Source: Alcanivorax sp. (GTDB lineage: Bacteria; Pseudomonadota; Gammaproteobacteria; Pseudomonadales; Alcanivoracaceae). Taken from it: 64,000 bases of DNA. Both the position numbers and the translations under genes were made by a program. The notes under the pieces were generated by a model. It saw only the letters and a program-made list of their open reading frames with translations. It did not search any database and was not told where the DNA came from. Of this stretch, positions 1-8,708 are shown piece by piece (position 1 is the stretch's first letter; every line of letters starts with the position of its first letter). The stretch spans positions 124,001 to 188,000 of the forward strand of contig NZ_CP080267.1 of assembly GCF_019431375.1 (NCBI RefSeq), written 5' to 3'.

Positions 1-348
1 GCCAAGTACCTTGTTGGCAGCATCCACCACCGGGTAGATCTTGGGCTTGGCGGCCAGCATCTGCTGGGCCAGTCCCAGCACGTCATCGTCCAGCGATACC
101 GTCAGTACCTCAGGCTGCATCAGGTCTTTTACCGTCGCCACGCGCTGGTTGTGGTACACCACCTGCAGCGCCGCCTGCAGGCATTCACGCTCACTGATCC
201 AGCCCACCAGAGTGCCGGCATCATCCATCACCGGGCTACCCAGCATCTCCAGCTGGATCAGCTTGCTGGACGCCTCCACCACCGGCATATCCGGGTGGAT
301 GCTCGCAAAACGGGTGCACATCAGGTCTTTCAGAATCGCAGAATCCAT
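1..348 (-). CDS. CBS-domain protein, 3' end cut by the window edge
   Basis: The reverse strand is open from an ATG at 348 to the window edge (116 codons seen). It begins MDSAILKDLMCTRFASIHPD and reads as a tandem CBS-domain pair, each half carrying a 'DLM...' entry and a hydrophobic 'GSPVMDDAGTLVGWIS' type core. CBS pairs usually bind adenosine nucleotides and regulate a partner. An AGAGGTG ribosome site lies a few bases upstream of the ATG. It is transcribed away from the DUF2726 gene at 720. The missing C-terminus means a fused output domain cannot be excluded. Confidence 0.8.
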   Translation of the reverse strand, partial: MDSAILKDLMCTRFASIHPDMPVVEASSKLIQLEMLGSPVMDDAGTLVGWISERECLQAALQVVYHNQRVATVKDLMQPEVLTVSLDDDVLGLAQQMLAAKPKIYPVVDAANKVLG

Positions 349-719
349 GGTTTCACCTCTTGTTCCGTCAAGTCACAGAAAACGGTCAGGCCGGGAATAA
401 GCGCCAGCCAGTCACCGTATTACTGCGGGAACCATGCCAACTCGCGAGTTATTGACGATATGAGAGTCGTTCTGCCCCGGCTGATCCCCGCCTGGAACCG
501 CCTATCCACGGCAGCACCTCACCTGAAGCGGATTCGTTTATTTCCCCGGCAGAGTTGTGTAAATTCGAACTGGATCACAAATAACGCGCTACCAATAACA
601 ACAGGCCCGCCAGGACGGTGAGGCCGTGAGTTGGGATCAGGGGAAGGGATGCCAGTCAGTTTGCATTTACTATCCGTCCAGTATTGTCCGGCCCGTGAAG
701 GGGCTGAGGACAGCTGGCC
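349..719. other. intergenic region between divergent genes, no gene seen
   Basis: About 370 bases separate the CBS gene (leftward) from the DUF2726 gene (rightward). Open frames here have no recognisable protein features and overlap the real genes in other frames. A TTGCAT at 661 and TATTGT at 682 could be a weak promoter, but their spacing is only 15 bases. Confidence 0.5.
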
Positions 720-1523
720 ATGAGTACGACTACGACGTTCTTCCTCGTTGTTATCGTGGTGTCGCTGGCAGTCCTGGCGCTGCTGAAATCGCCCACTGGG
801 TCAACTCAGTTCACCTACCGCCGCAAGCCCTATCTGCTCAGTAAAGCCGAACGCTCTTTCTATGGTGTCCTCTCGCAGGCGGTGGCTGGCAAGGCGATGA
901 TCTTTTCCAAGGTACGGGTGGCGGATGTCATTACCCCGCAAGAGGGGCTCACCCGCTCAAACTGGCAGCGCGCCTTCAACAGAATTTCCGCCAAACATCT
1001 GGATTTCATTCTCTGCGAGCCACAATCCTGCGCGGTGAAATTGGCGATTGAGCTGGATGATGCCAGCCATGACTCTGCCAAACGCCAGGCGCGAGATACC
1101 TTTCTGGATGTCGCCTGCCAATCGGCGGGCCTGCCACTGCTGCGGATACGGGCGGCCAGAGGCTATGTGGTCGCTGATCTTCGCCGTGACATCAACGCCA
1201 TTCTTTTTCCGCCCCAGCAACAAGAGTGCCCTGAAGTCAGGATTGCTGACGATCAGTCCGCCAGAGATTTGGCAGAGACGAGCCAAGCCCAAGGCAATGA
1301 GAAACCGGTTCAGACGCAAGAGGCGATGGCTGCAGTGACAGCGCCAGTGCCGACAGAATCAAAGCAACCTGAAGCGCCGGCCTGTCACCGGTGTGGCAGC
1401 GAGATGGTGTTGCGAAAGGCAAAGTCGGGAAAACTGGCGGGGCAGGAATTCTGGGGGTGTAGTGGGTTCCCGCAGTGCCGGGGTGCGGCAAAGATTCAGG
1501 TTGATGCACGGGGCAAGACCTGA
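720..1523 (+). CDS. DUF2726 protein with C-terminal topoisomerase-type zinc ribbon
   Basis: A 267-residue protein. Residues about 6-23 form one hydrophobic membrane segment. Residues about 35-165 match the DUF2726 pattern, a restriction-endonuclease-like fold: 'LSKAERSFYGVL', 'FILCE' and 'AIELDD.SH' with acidic residues in the positions expected for a nuclease core. A linker follows, then a four-cysteine zinc ribbon (CHRC...CSGFPQC) of the topoisomerase I C-terminal type. The function of this architecture is not known to me. It lies 56 bases upstream of the SMC operon on the same strand, so it may be an accessory gene of that system, but DUF2726 genes also occur alone. Its stop codon lies inside a 12-bp repeat that recurs inverted after jetB. 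Confidence 0.8.
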   Translation: MSTTTTFFLVVIVVSLAVLALLKSPTGSTQFTYRRKPYLLSKAERSFYGVLSQAVAGKAMIFSKVRVADVITPQEGLTRSNWQRAFNRISAKHLDFILCEPQSCAVKLAIELDDASHDSAKRQARDTFLDVACQSAGLPLLRIRAARGYVVADLRRDINAILFPPQQQECPEVRIADDQSARDLAETSQAQGNEKPVQTQEAMAAVTAPVPTESKQPEAPACHRCGSEMVLRKAKSGKLAGQEFWGCSGFPQCRGAAKIQVDARGKT

Positions 1524-1526
1524 CCC
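1515..1526 (+). repeat. left copy of 12-bp inverted repeat flanking the jet operon
   Basis: AAGACCTGACCC here has its exact reverse complement GGGTCAGGTCTT at 8709-8720, just after jetB. Similar GGTCAGGTCTT words are scattered in many gammaproteobacterial genomes, so it may be a dispersed repeat and not a mobile-element end. Confidence 0.45.
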
Positions 1527-1579
1527 CAGTGCTCGAAACGGCCTTTCTTGAGCCCCCACCGGCAAAAACGAGTACTTCA

Positions 1580-2407
1580 ATGAGCAAAAGAAAGAAGGCA
1601 GGTGATCTTCTGGAGGCGATCGCGGCCGGGGATCCTTGTTCCTGGAGTGGGCTTAGCAAAGCGCTTGGCCTGGAAGGGATGACGGTGATGGATGTTCGCC
1701 AAATCTTCCGGCCCGCTGATGAGTCTGAGGATGTGGGCGTTGTTGAGGTGATCAACCGTGAGCGCCTAGCGTACCTGCAGACCATGTATCCGCCCTCGGC
1801 CGATCACCACGACCGTGTCAGTGCCGCGATGGCCGGTGACTCTCATCTGCAGGGGGTTACTGGCTCGTTGTTGGTAATCGATGCGCCGGGTTGGCACGAG
1901 CCGCAGGTGGCTGTGTGTCGCGACGGGCTGACCTGGCCTGTGCCGCCCCCGGGCAAGACACACCTTCTGCTGGTGGAGAACATGGAGAACTTCCTTGCCA
2001 TTGAGTCGACATTGGCGTTTTTGCGAACGCACTGCGGTTGGCTGGTCGATTCCGCCAGCACCCTGGTGGCTTTTGGTTCTGGTAATCAGGCGGCTAAGGC
2101 GTGTCATGGCGGGTATTACGGCCAGTTTGATCAGGTGTCGTGCTTGTTCGATGTTGACGAGGGGGGTATTCGGACCTACCAGTCGATTCGTGACAACCCG
2201 CTGCTGCCGGCGGGATTCCCTGTTCGCTTCCTAGTCCCCACTGATATTCAAGAGCGCTTGGAGCGGAGCCGATGGCGCTTGAGTGAAAAACAACGGGTGA
2301 GTCTGAGGGGATTGATCCTTAAACATCCGGAATTACAGAACGTGATTCAGGCTATGTACAATCTGGGCAAAAAACTGGAACAAGAAACCTATTTGGAGGG
2401 GCTGTAA
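1580..2407 (+). CDS. jetD: JetD/MksG-like TOPRIM nuclease subunit of Wadjet system
   Basis: A 275-residue protein if it starts at the ATG at 1580; an in-frame GTG at 1529 would add a proline-rich leader and looks less likely, though neither has a good ribosome site. The C-terminal half carries the TOPRIM signature of JetD: 'HLLLVENMENF' with glutamate 133, and 'LFDVDEGGIRTY' with aspartates 191 and 193, the metal-binding DxD. In Wadjet systems this subunit cuts DNA that the SMC complex has extruded from small circles. The protein is shorter than the roughly 400 residues I associate with JetD, the missing part being N-terminal. Its TAA overlaps the jetC ATG (TAATG), indicating translational coupling. 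It comes first here, whereas JetD is last in the usual JetABCD order. Confidence 0.75.
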   Translation: MSKRKKAGDLLEAIAAGDPCSWSGLSKALGLEGMTVMDVRQIFRPADESEDVGVVEVINRERLAYLQTMYPPSADHHDRVSAAMAGDSHLQGVTGSLLVIDAPGWHEPQVAVCRDGLTWPVPPPGKTHLLLVENMENFLAIESTLAFLRTHCGWLVDSASTLVAFGSGNQAAKACHGGYYGQFDQVSCLFDVDEGGIRTYQSIRDNPLLPAGFPVRFLVPTDIQERLERSRWRLSEKQRVSLRGLILKHPELQNVIQAMYNLGKKLEQETYLEGL

Positions 2408-5367
2408 TGCAGGCCAATTCCTTGCCACTGGACGGCGACCGCTATCAGATCTTGCGGCTTGTCATGGTCAACTCTGGCAGCGCTGCCTACATCAATCTGC
2501 CACTGGGGACCTCGTCGGCGATCTTTAGCCCCAACAATCAGGGCAAAACCTCTGGCCTGAGTGCGCTGAAGCTGTTCCTGCTGCCCGAAGTGAACATGAA
2601 GCGCTGCGAGAGCAAGTTCGGCTTCGCCTCCAATGGTGAGGTGTACTCTGGTCAACAGAGCTTCGATTACTATTTCCCGTCCTCTACGTCCTTCCTGGTC
2701 CTGGAGGCGAGCAACCCGGGCGGGGAATTCTGCATCGTTCTGTATCAGACCCCGAATGAGAAACTGGGGTATAGCCGCATTGCGGTACCGATGCCCTATG
2801 AAGCGATCGAGCATATCTTCTGGGATGTGAACTCCGGTAAGAACGATGGCATGGGCTCTCCCCCGGAAGGGCTGGCGCTGGCGGAGGTGATCAAGAAGCT
2901 CAAGGATATCGGTGGCCGCCCGCTGGCGGACCAGCGCACCATCATGGAGGCGATGTTCACTCGCTACACGCCGACCCGGGACTCCACCCGGTACTGCATC
3001 GTCCCCCTCGTGCAGCCGCCACGGGATGCGGTTATGAAGGCCATCAAGGCGCTACTGCAGCTGTCGTTCGATATTCGGGGTGGAAACAAGGAAAGTCTGC
3101 CGCTGGCGTTTGCCAATGTGATTGATAGTGACCTGGCCACTGGAAGCACCGCGGTCAGTGTGGATCTGCGCGCGATCAACGATGAGAAACTGTCGCTCCA
3201 GCAGGCGCTGAAGCAGGTCCAGGCCCTCAAGAACAACCAGGATGCTTGGGCGGCCTTTGCCAAACAGTTCCGGGAGTACGAAGCCGGCATTGCGCCGCTG
3301 GCCCGGGATTTGGTGCTGGCGGAGACGCTACTGGAAGAGAAAATGGCCACCGCGGAGACTCGGGTGGCTGAGGCTGCGGAGCGTCATCAGATCGCCTCGG
3401 AGGCGCTCCGCACCTGTCAGGAGAAAGACCGCGCTGCGTCAGATCAAGTCACGACAAAGAAGGTTGAGCTGAAGAACGCTCGCGAGAGGCTAGAGAGGCT
3501 GAAGCAGCGAATCGACGTGGCGGAGGCATTTATCGCCCAAGAGCGACTGGTGGTCCAGGGGGATGACCCGGGGGCCTACATCGCCCATGCGCGTGAATGG
3601 TTGGGTGAATCTGAGCGGCGCCTCAAGGCCTTGAGCAGCGTGAACGCCATGCAGGCACGCCTGCAGCAGCTCATCTCAGACCAGAAGGGGGTGGAGGAGG
3701 AACTTCACACTGTGGCCCGCGCATTGAATGACAGTGACGGCGCCATTCTTGACTCCCTTAACAAGCACTCGGCCATGGTGCTCTTCAGTCTGAACTCTGC
3801 AACAGCCAAGGTCCCGGGCGCGTTCTTGAGTGTAGAGCAGGATCAGGTGGATGAGTTCGCTGCGTTGTTCTCCGTCGAGAAGGGGGCTCTGGCCCTTAAA
3901 GGGCAGGCCATCCCAGGGGTTGCTGCACAGAAGTATTCGGCGGCGGACCTCCGGGTGAAGCTGGAGGATGACAAGAAATCCCTTACTGAGCGCAAGCGCC
4001 ATCTTGATCGTGAAATGCGCGATCTCAATGCGGATATCGCCGCCACTCACAAGGACGGCACCGTCTCGAAGGAAAAGGTGGCGGCGGCAGAGGAGGACGT
4101 TAAGGAGCTCGAGGAGGCCATTCACGCCCTGGGTGCGCTGGAGTCAAACCGGGCGGATCTGGTCACTGAGAATGAAGCGCTTGCGGCCGCGCAGGAGGCT
4201 CTCCACCAAGCGGAGGAGCTCCATGTGAAGATCTCCAATGAGAAAGCGCCCCTGCAGTTGAAAGCGCAAGACGCCAAGCGGGATTACGAAGCAGTGCAGC
4301 GTGAGAATAGTGATCTGACGCACCAGAAAAAAGCGGTTTCCCGTATTAAGGCGAGTGCGCCAAAGGATGTGCTGGCGGCCCTCGGGCCAGCAAAGGAACC
4401 GGAGGAGACAGTTGCGTTGGCGGAGCTGATCACTGACCTTGAGGATCAGAAAGACGGGCTGCATAGGCTCCGTGAGAGCATGCTGGAAAAGCTGCGCACC
4501 CTGCTGGCCACAGGCGCGTGCAGTGTCGAAGGGTTCGACATGCTTCGCAGCGACATCCCGATTCAGGACATCCGCGATGCCTTTGAGCGGCTCCGGGCGG
4601 AGTTCGAGAACGTGGTCTCGAAAGAGAACGGATTGCGGTCCCAGATCGAAAACCACAACCAAAACACGGGTGTGGATATCTCGAAAATCGAGGATATGGC
4701 GCAGTCCATTCGTCGTTTTGAACAACGGATCAACAACACCCTGGCCGGCATCCATATCTCCAACCTCTCCGGTGTCAGCATTGAGATCAAGACGCACGAG
4801 GCGTTTGAAAGCTTGCGCCGTGATCTGGATCGATACAGCAAGTCTGCCGGGCAGATGCGGCCGGATGCCTTCTACGAGCGGTTAAGCAATTTCTGCGATC
4901 ACTACCTCAAGGACACCGGCAATGGCTCTCGCCTGGACATCGAGCAGATCGTCACGGATGTGAAATTTGTCTTTGAATTGAATGGCGAGAAGGAGAAGGC
5001 CGGGCAATCCACCGGTACCACGGGCATGGTGAACGTGGTGCTGCTGGCTATCCTGCTGCGTCAGATGGTGCCGGAAGACATCACCATGACGGTACCGGTG
5101 ATCTTTGATGAGGTCTCCAACCTCGATGAAAGGAATCTGGCGGAACTGCGTCGTGTGGTGGAAGAGAATAACCTGGTGCTGATTGCGGCCACCCCGTCAA
5201 ATACCGGTGTGATTGCCGGGATTATCGGGACATGGCACTACCTGTACGAGTACCAGCTGACTGAGGGCAAGGCGCTGCGCAAATGCCGCGCAGTCTATCA
5301 CCCCTCCAATCTTTCCTTGCTGGACCTTCCGTCTGATGACGATTTGGACGGGACTGCCGTGGCATGA
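2407..5367 (+). CDS. jetC: JetC/MksB-like SMC ATPase of Wadjet system
   Basis: A 986-residue SMC/MukB-type ATPase, the motor of the complex. The Walker A loop is SPNNQGKTSG near residues 41-50. A long coiled coil follows (about 240-470 and 530-800) with a hinge-like region near 470-530 ('SLNSATAKVPGAFLSVEQDQ'). The signature 'QSTGTTGMVN' lies near 869-877 and Walker B is 'VPVIFDEVSNLD' with aspartate 901 and catalytic glutamate 902. The lone Asn-Gln P-loop ('PNNQGK') is typical of MukB/MksB/JetC and not of canonical Smc. A GGAGG site precedes the ATG. The stop overlaps the jetA start (ATGA). All ATPase motifs appear intact. Confidence 0.85.
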   Translation: MQANSLPLDGDRYQILRLVMVNSGSAAYINLPLGTSSAIFSPNNQGKTSGLSALKLFLLPEVNMKRCESKFGFASNGEVYSGQQSFDYYFPSSTSFLVLEASNPGGEFCIVLYQTPNEKLGYSRIAVPMPYEAIEHIFWDVNSGKNDGMGSPPEGLALAEVIKKLKDIGGRPLADQRTIMEAMFTRYTPTRDSTRYCIVPLVQPPRDAVMKAIKALLQLSFDIRGGNKESLPLAFANVIDSDLATGSTAVSVDLRAINDEKLSLQQALKQVQALKNNQDAWAAFAKQFREYEAGIAPLARDLVLAETLLEEKMATAETRVAEAAERHQIASEALRTCQEKDRAASDQVTTKKVELKNARERLERLKQRIDVAEAFIAQERLVVQGDDPGAYIAHAREWLGESERRLKALSSVNAMQARLQQLISDQKGVEEELHTVARALNDSDGAILDSLNKHSAMVLFSLNSATAKVPGAFLSVEQDQVDEFAALFSVEKGALALKGQAIPGVAAQKYSAADLRVKLEDDKKSLTERKRHLDREMRDLNADIAATHKDGTVSKEKVAAAEEDVKELEEAIHALGALESNRADLVTENEALAAAQEALHQAEELHVKISNEKAPLQLKAQDAKRDYEAVQRENSDLTHQKKAVSRIKASAPKDVLAALGPAKEPEETVALAELITDLEDQKDGLHRLRESMLEKLRTLLATGACSVEGFDMLRSDIPIQDIRDAFERLRAEFENVVSKENGLRSQIENHNQNTGVDISKIEDMAQSIRRFEQRINNTLAGIHISNLSGVSIEIKTHEAFESLRRDLDRYSKSAGQMRPDAFYERLSNFCDHYLKDTGNGSRLDIEQIVTDVKFVFELNGEKEKAGQSTGTTGMVNVVLLAILLRQMVPEDITMTVPVIFDEVSNLDERNLAELRRVVEENNLVLIAATPSNTGVIAGIIGTWHYLYEYQLTEGKALRKCRAVYHPSNLSLLDLPSDDDLDGTAVA

Positions 5368-5859
5368 GCATGGTCAATCCCGTCAACACAGAGCAGACCC
5401 TGATCGCCATTCTGGCTAACAAGCAGACGTTCTTCCGGTTGATGGATCTGGCGAGCGAGTCGGGTACAGGGCATGCCATGGAATTCACCATCAGTGCCTA
5501 TGACCGGGTGCTGTCAGAAGAGGTCGGCCGGCTGTCGCCCGTGGAAGGGCGCCGGCTGATTGAGACGCTTAGCCTGGAGAATCTCGATCGCAATGGCTTG
5601 CTGAACTACCTTGATCAGAAGCTTGGGCGCTTCCGCCTGAAGGGCTTTGTGCTGTCGATGCTGCGCCACCTTGATCGCAAGCGTCTCCGGGAATTGTCCC
5701 AGGCCGATCTGAACCAGTTGGTGATCCAGCTGGACGAGTGCTACAACCTGGTAAGCGACTACAAGCTGGCCTGGATACCGGGTGATCCGGCGTATTCCGA
5801 GATGGTGCAGACGGTCTACGATACCTTTCAGCATGTCGCCTCTTCGCTGGGTGTAGTGG

Positions 5860-6687
5860 TCAACTAATCCCGGACAGTGATTTAGGTTTTTCTTCTGCCA
5901 CCGCAGGGGCGATTCCGCCGTTGTAGCTGTGTGGCCTGTGGTGATTGTAGTAACCCATCAGATAGTCACCGATATCTTTCTTTGCTTCAGGCAAGTTGCG
6001 GTAGCCCATTGTCGGCACCCATTCTGACTTCAGGCTACGGAACAGCCTTTCCATTGGCGCATTATCCCAGCAGTTGCCCCGCCGGCTCATGCTTTGCTGC
6101 ATCCGATAGCGCCACAACCGCTGCCGGAACATGCGACTGGCATATTGGCTGCCCTGATCCGAGTGGAACATGACTTTCTCAGGCTGACCTCGTTGCTCCC
6201 AGGCATGATCCAGGGCCTTCACCACCAGATCTGCATCCGGGTGGCTGGAGATGGCCCAGCCCACAACTCGCCGGGCGTAGAGATCCAGCACGACAGCCAG
6301 GTAACTCCAGCCTTTCCCCGTCCAGATATAGGTGATATCTCCACACCACACCTGATTCGGGGCTGCCACCGTAAACTCTCGATCCAGATGGTTCGGTATA
6401 TCGGGCCGCTCTACTGTCGCCTGCTTGTAAGCATGAGGCCCGGGCTGCTTGCAGACCAGCCCGAGTTCACGCATAAGACTGCGTACCTTGAAACGGCCAA
6501 TTTCCTCCCCCTGCTCATTGAGGAGCCCTTGTATCGTACGGCTTCCCGCCGAGCTGCGACTCTGATTGAATAAGCAGTTCACTTTGGCTTTCAAGGCTAC
6601 CCTCTCCGCATCAATACGACGGCACCGCTTACGGTGTTCGTAGTAACAGGAACGATGCACATTAAACGCTGAACAGACCAATTCCAC
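5860..6687 (-). CDS. IS3-family transposase OrfB (DDE integrase domain)
   Basis: About 275 residues in the integrase-core fold. The catalytic triad is visible: Asp in 'WCGDITYIW', Asp in 'FHSDQGSQY' and Glu in 'NAPMERLFRSLKSE'. An N-terminal HTH_21-type part ('VCSAFNVHRSCYYEHRK') precedes it. The frame stays open upstream of the GTG at 6687 as far as the slippery site at 6759-6765, so the working product is most likely an OrfAB fusion made by -1 frameshifting, with OrfB alone only a minor or absent product. The stop codon lies 8 bases from the left end of the element. Confidence 0.9.
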   Translation of the reverse strand: MELVCSAFNVHRSCYYEHRKRCRRIDAERVALKAKVNCLFNQSRSSAGSRTIQGLLNEQGEEIGRFKVRSLMRELGLVCKQPGPHAYKQATVERPDIPNHLDREFTVAAPNQVWCGDITYIWTGKGWSYLAVVLDLYARRVVGWAISSHPDADLVVKALDHAWEQRGQPEKVMFHSDQGSQYASRMFRQRLWRYRMQQSMSRRGNCWDNAPMERLFRSLKSEWVPTMGYRNLPEAKKDIGDYLMGYYNHHRPHSYNGGIAPAVAEEKPKSLSGIS

Positions 6688-6713
6688 AGGCTCTTGCTCA
6701 CTTAATTGGTCAA

Positions 6714-7022
6714 TCAGCGCGTACGATTCCAGTCGTCCGACATCAAGAGAGCAGTAGCCTTTTTTAGAATGTTCTTCTCCCGTTCCAGGCGCTCACACCG
6801 AGCCTCAAGCTCCTGTATCCGGCGCTGTTCCGGGGTAAGAGCCTTGCCTTTGGGGGTAACACCTTGGCGTTCAGCCTCAAGCTGCTTGACCCAGCGCCGC
6901 AGCGCGCTCTCAACTACACCAAGCGATGTGCTGGCTTGGGGAACAGTGTAGCCTTGATCCAACACCAAGCTGGCGGCTTCCTGCTTGAACTCAGGAGTAA
7001 AGGAACGTCGTTTTCTGGTCAT
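6714..7022 (-). CDS. IS3-family transposase OrfA (helix-turn-helix, leucine zipper)
   Basis: A 102-residue protein of the transposase_8 family. The N-terminal helix-turn-helix is 'KRRSFTPEFKQEAASLVLD', followed by 'TVPQASTSLGVVESALRRWV'. A leucine-zipper-like stretch ('RIQELEARCERLEREKNILKKA') runs up to the frameshift site. OrfA binds the terminal repeats and usually modulates transposition. Start: ATG at 7022, about 67 bases inside the right terminus. It overlaps the orfB frame. Confidence 0.9.
   Translation of the reverse strand: MTRKRRSFTPEFKQEAASLVLDQGYTVPQASTSLGVVESALRRWVKQLEAERQGVTPKGKALTPEQRRIQELEARCERLEREKNILKKATALLMSDDWNRTR
6759..6765 (-). other. A6G slippery site for -1 frameshift between orfA and orfB
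   Basis: The reverse strand reads AAAAAAG in the codons for Lys-Lys just before the end of orfA. After a -1 slip the frame runs without a stop into orfB. This is the standard frameshift motif of the IS3 family. Confidence 0.8.
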
Positions 7023-8103
7023 CTGACACCTCGATTAAGGTGGTAACTTTACCACCTACGTTGGTGTCCGGATTCATTAGACCACTACAGGGGGACAATA
7101 TCACTGCGCTGAGGGGGAAGGCGGACACGCTTTCGAACGTGGTGGATTCGGCCGACACTGCCAGCTTTGCCCAGGCCGAGCAGGTGCGTCGAGCTTTGGA
7201 CAGCATTCTGCAGATTCATGAGAGGCATGTGACCCCAACCCTGCAGTTTCTGAACGAGCACGGCGGCTGGGCCCGGTCGAAGATTTTGGTCGGTGGCGAT
7301 CTGGCGGAGCAGACCCGGGAAGGCCCGATGGGACGGGTGCGCGACATCATCGAGCGGTTTGATCAGCATGGTAAGGACGAGCATGTCAGTGCCCTGCAGC
7401 GGATCCATTTCCATATCCTGGGCTATGCCCAGGAGGCCCATGAAATTGCGACATCCATGGAGATCTATATCCGCTTTGCCCGTCAGGAGCGCCAACGCTA
7501 TGACTGCGCGGAGAAGATGTTCAACCGGTTGCTGGCGGCGGCCCAAGAAAAGCACACGGGCAGCCAGCGTGATTTTCGGGTGCCCCTGACGCACCCTGTG
7601 TGGTCCTCTGGTCGAGTGCTTGGAGGCCTGAAGTCCTTTGTGCGAGCGCAATCGGCCAATTTGAACTGGCCGAACGAAGAGGGGCTGGCGGAGTTTTCCG
7701 AAGCGATCCGCGTGCATGCCGAGGTTGAGGCCCTGCGACCGGATGGGCGGTTTACAGAGGTATCTGCGCCGGCAGAAGACCGGGGCGCCCGTGAGAGCCG
7801 ACTCCGGATTAGTCGCTTGGCGCATGCCATGAAGGATTTCGAGTTGAGTCATGCGCGGGACGATGTGTTCCTGGGCCTCCATCGACACCTGATCGATCGG
7901 CTCGATGATTACCGGCTGGATATGCTGATTGATTCGGTGGATCTGCTGAAAGCTAAGGGGCGGATGGAGGTGGTCTCCTATACTCGAGTCGACACGATTG
8001 ATTACGGTGGCAAGCGGTTGCGGTACCGCCCTTGGCGGCTGGTGCCTCGCAAGGAAGCTTCCAAGAAACCCCTATCTGGCAACGCGCAGTAAAAGGAGAC
8101 GGC

Positions 8104-8673
8104 ATGGACAAGCAGCTGAGCCGCAAGATTTATCAAGAGCTGATCAACGGCAGGATGATCAACAAGCATGTCCTGCGAGATGGCCTTCGCACGGAGAACC
8201 GGCTCTATACAGAGCTGATGCTGACGGACAATCTGACCCGGTACCGGGAGCTGTATTCCTCGATCGGTTACGAGCTGAAGATTCTTGGGGATGCGTTTTT
8301 CCTCAATGAGGTGGACGGGGATGATGCGATTTCAGAAGTGGCGATGAAAATCCAGGCGCTGATCATTGTATTGGCGCGGGGGATAACGATGCTGCGAGGT
8401 CGTACCGAGGCGTTGCTGGAGGATGCTGCAGGGCTTCCCCGTGATCAGATTGAGAAAATTGGTGAGGATGATGAGGTCCAGCAGGTCTTGCGGGCGGCAG
8501 GCCTCGGCCGGGTGAGTTTGCTCAATGATGTTGAAACGGTGATGGTGGTGCGCCAGGTTGCGTATTGGAATACGCGCGATCGACTGGTGCTAACCGATGG
8601 GGGCGTGGCGCTTTACGAGCACATGAACGCGCTTGAGGAAATGGAGCATTGGGAAGTGCGTGAAGAGGCGTGA
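8104..8673 (+). CDS. jetB: JetB/MksE-like subunit of Wadjet system
   Basis: A 189-residue protein from ATG 8104, preceded by an AGGAG site at a good distance; the frame is open further upstream but that part overlaps jetA. The N-terminal pattern 'KIYQELINGRMINKHVL' with 'ENRLYTELMLTDNLTRYRELYSSIGYEL' matches MukE/MksE/JetB proteins, which bridge the kleisin and form winged-helix dimers. It follows the jetA stop by 11 bases and ends the operon. Identification rests on length, helical pattern and position more than on a catalytic motif. It is intact, but without a full-length kleisin it would have no partner. Confidence 0.7.
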   Translation: MDKQLSRKIYQELINGRMINKHVLRDGLRTENRLYTELMLTDNLTRYRELYSSIGYELKILGDAFFLNEVDGDDAISEVAMKIQALIIVLARGITMLRGRTEALLEDAAGLPRDQIEKIGEDDEVQQVLRAAGLGRVSLLNDVETVMVVRQVAYWNTRDRLVLTDGGVALYEHMNALEEMEHWEVREEA

Positions 8674-8708
8674 GTGCTGTACAGGGGATTGGGGTCACAG
8701 GGGATTTA

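Larger units (their letters stand above)
5852..7089 (-). mobile_element. IS3-family insertion sequence (1,238 bp) inside jetA
   Basis: The ends are imperfect inverted repeats of about 25 bases: the left end begins TGTAGTGGTCAACTAATCCC and the right end, on the reverse strand, begins TGTAGTGGTCTAATGAATCC. A 3-bp direct repeat, GGG, flanks it (5849-5851 and 7090-7092), which is usual for this family. It holds two reverse-strand frames (orfA and orfB) with an A6G slippage site between them. Terminal repeats and both frames look complete, so the element is probably still mobile and recently arrived. Confidence 0.92.
5364..8092 (+). pseudogene. jetA: JetA/MksF-like kleisin gene interrupted by an IS3-family element
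   Basis: The gene starts at ATG 5364 inside the jetC stop codon and is open to codon 162, where an insertion sequence enters. The remainder continues from 7093 to the TAA at 8092. Joining 5364-5851 to 7093-8092, which removes the element and one copy of the GGG duplication, gives exactly 1,488 bases, or 495 codons plus stop, and the junction reads Leu-Gly-Asp-Asn in frame. The product is largely alpha-helical, fits the size of MksF/JetA kleisins (about 500 residues) and sits where the operon needs one. As it stands the upstream piece ends after five IS-encoded residues. The downstream piece is open back into the element to a GTG at 7040, so a C-terminal fragment might still be made. The complex is probably inactive in this strain. 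Confidence 0.8.

Noticed and set aside
151..621. 156-codon plus-strand ORF at the window start
   Set aside because: It overlaps the CBS-domain gene antisense and continues into non-coding DNA; no protein features.
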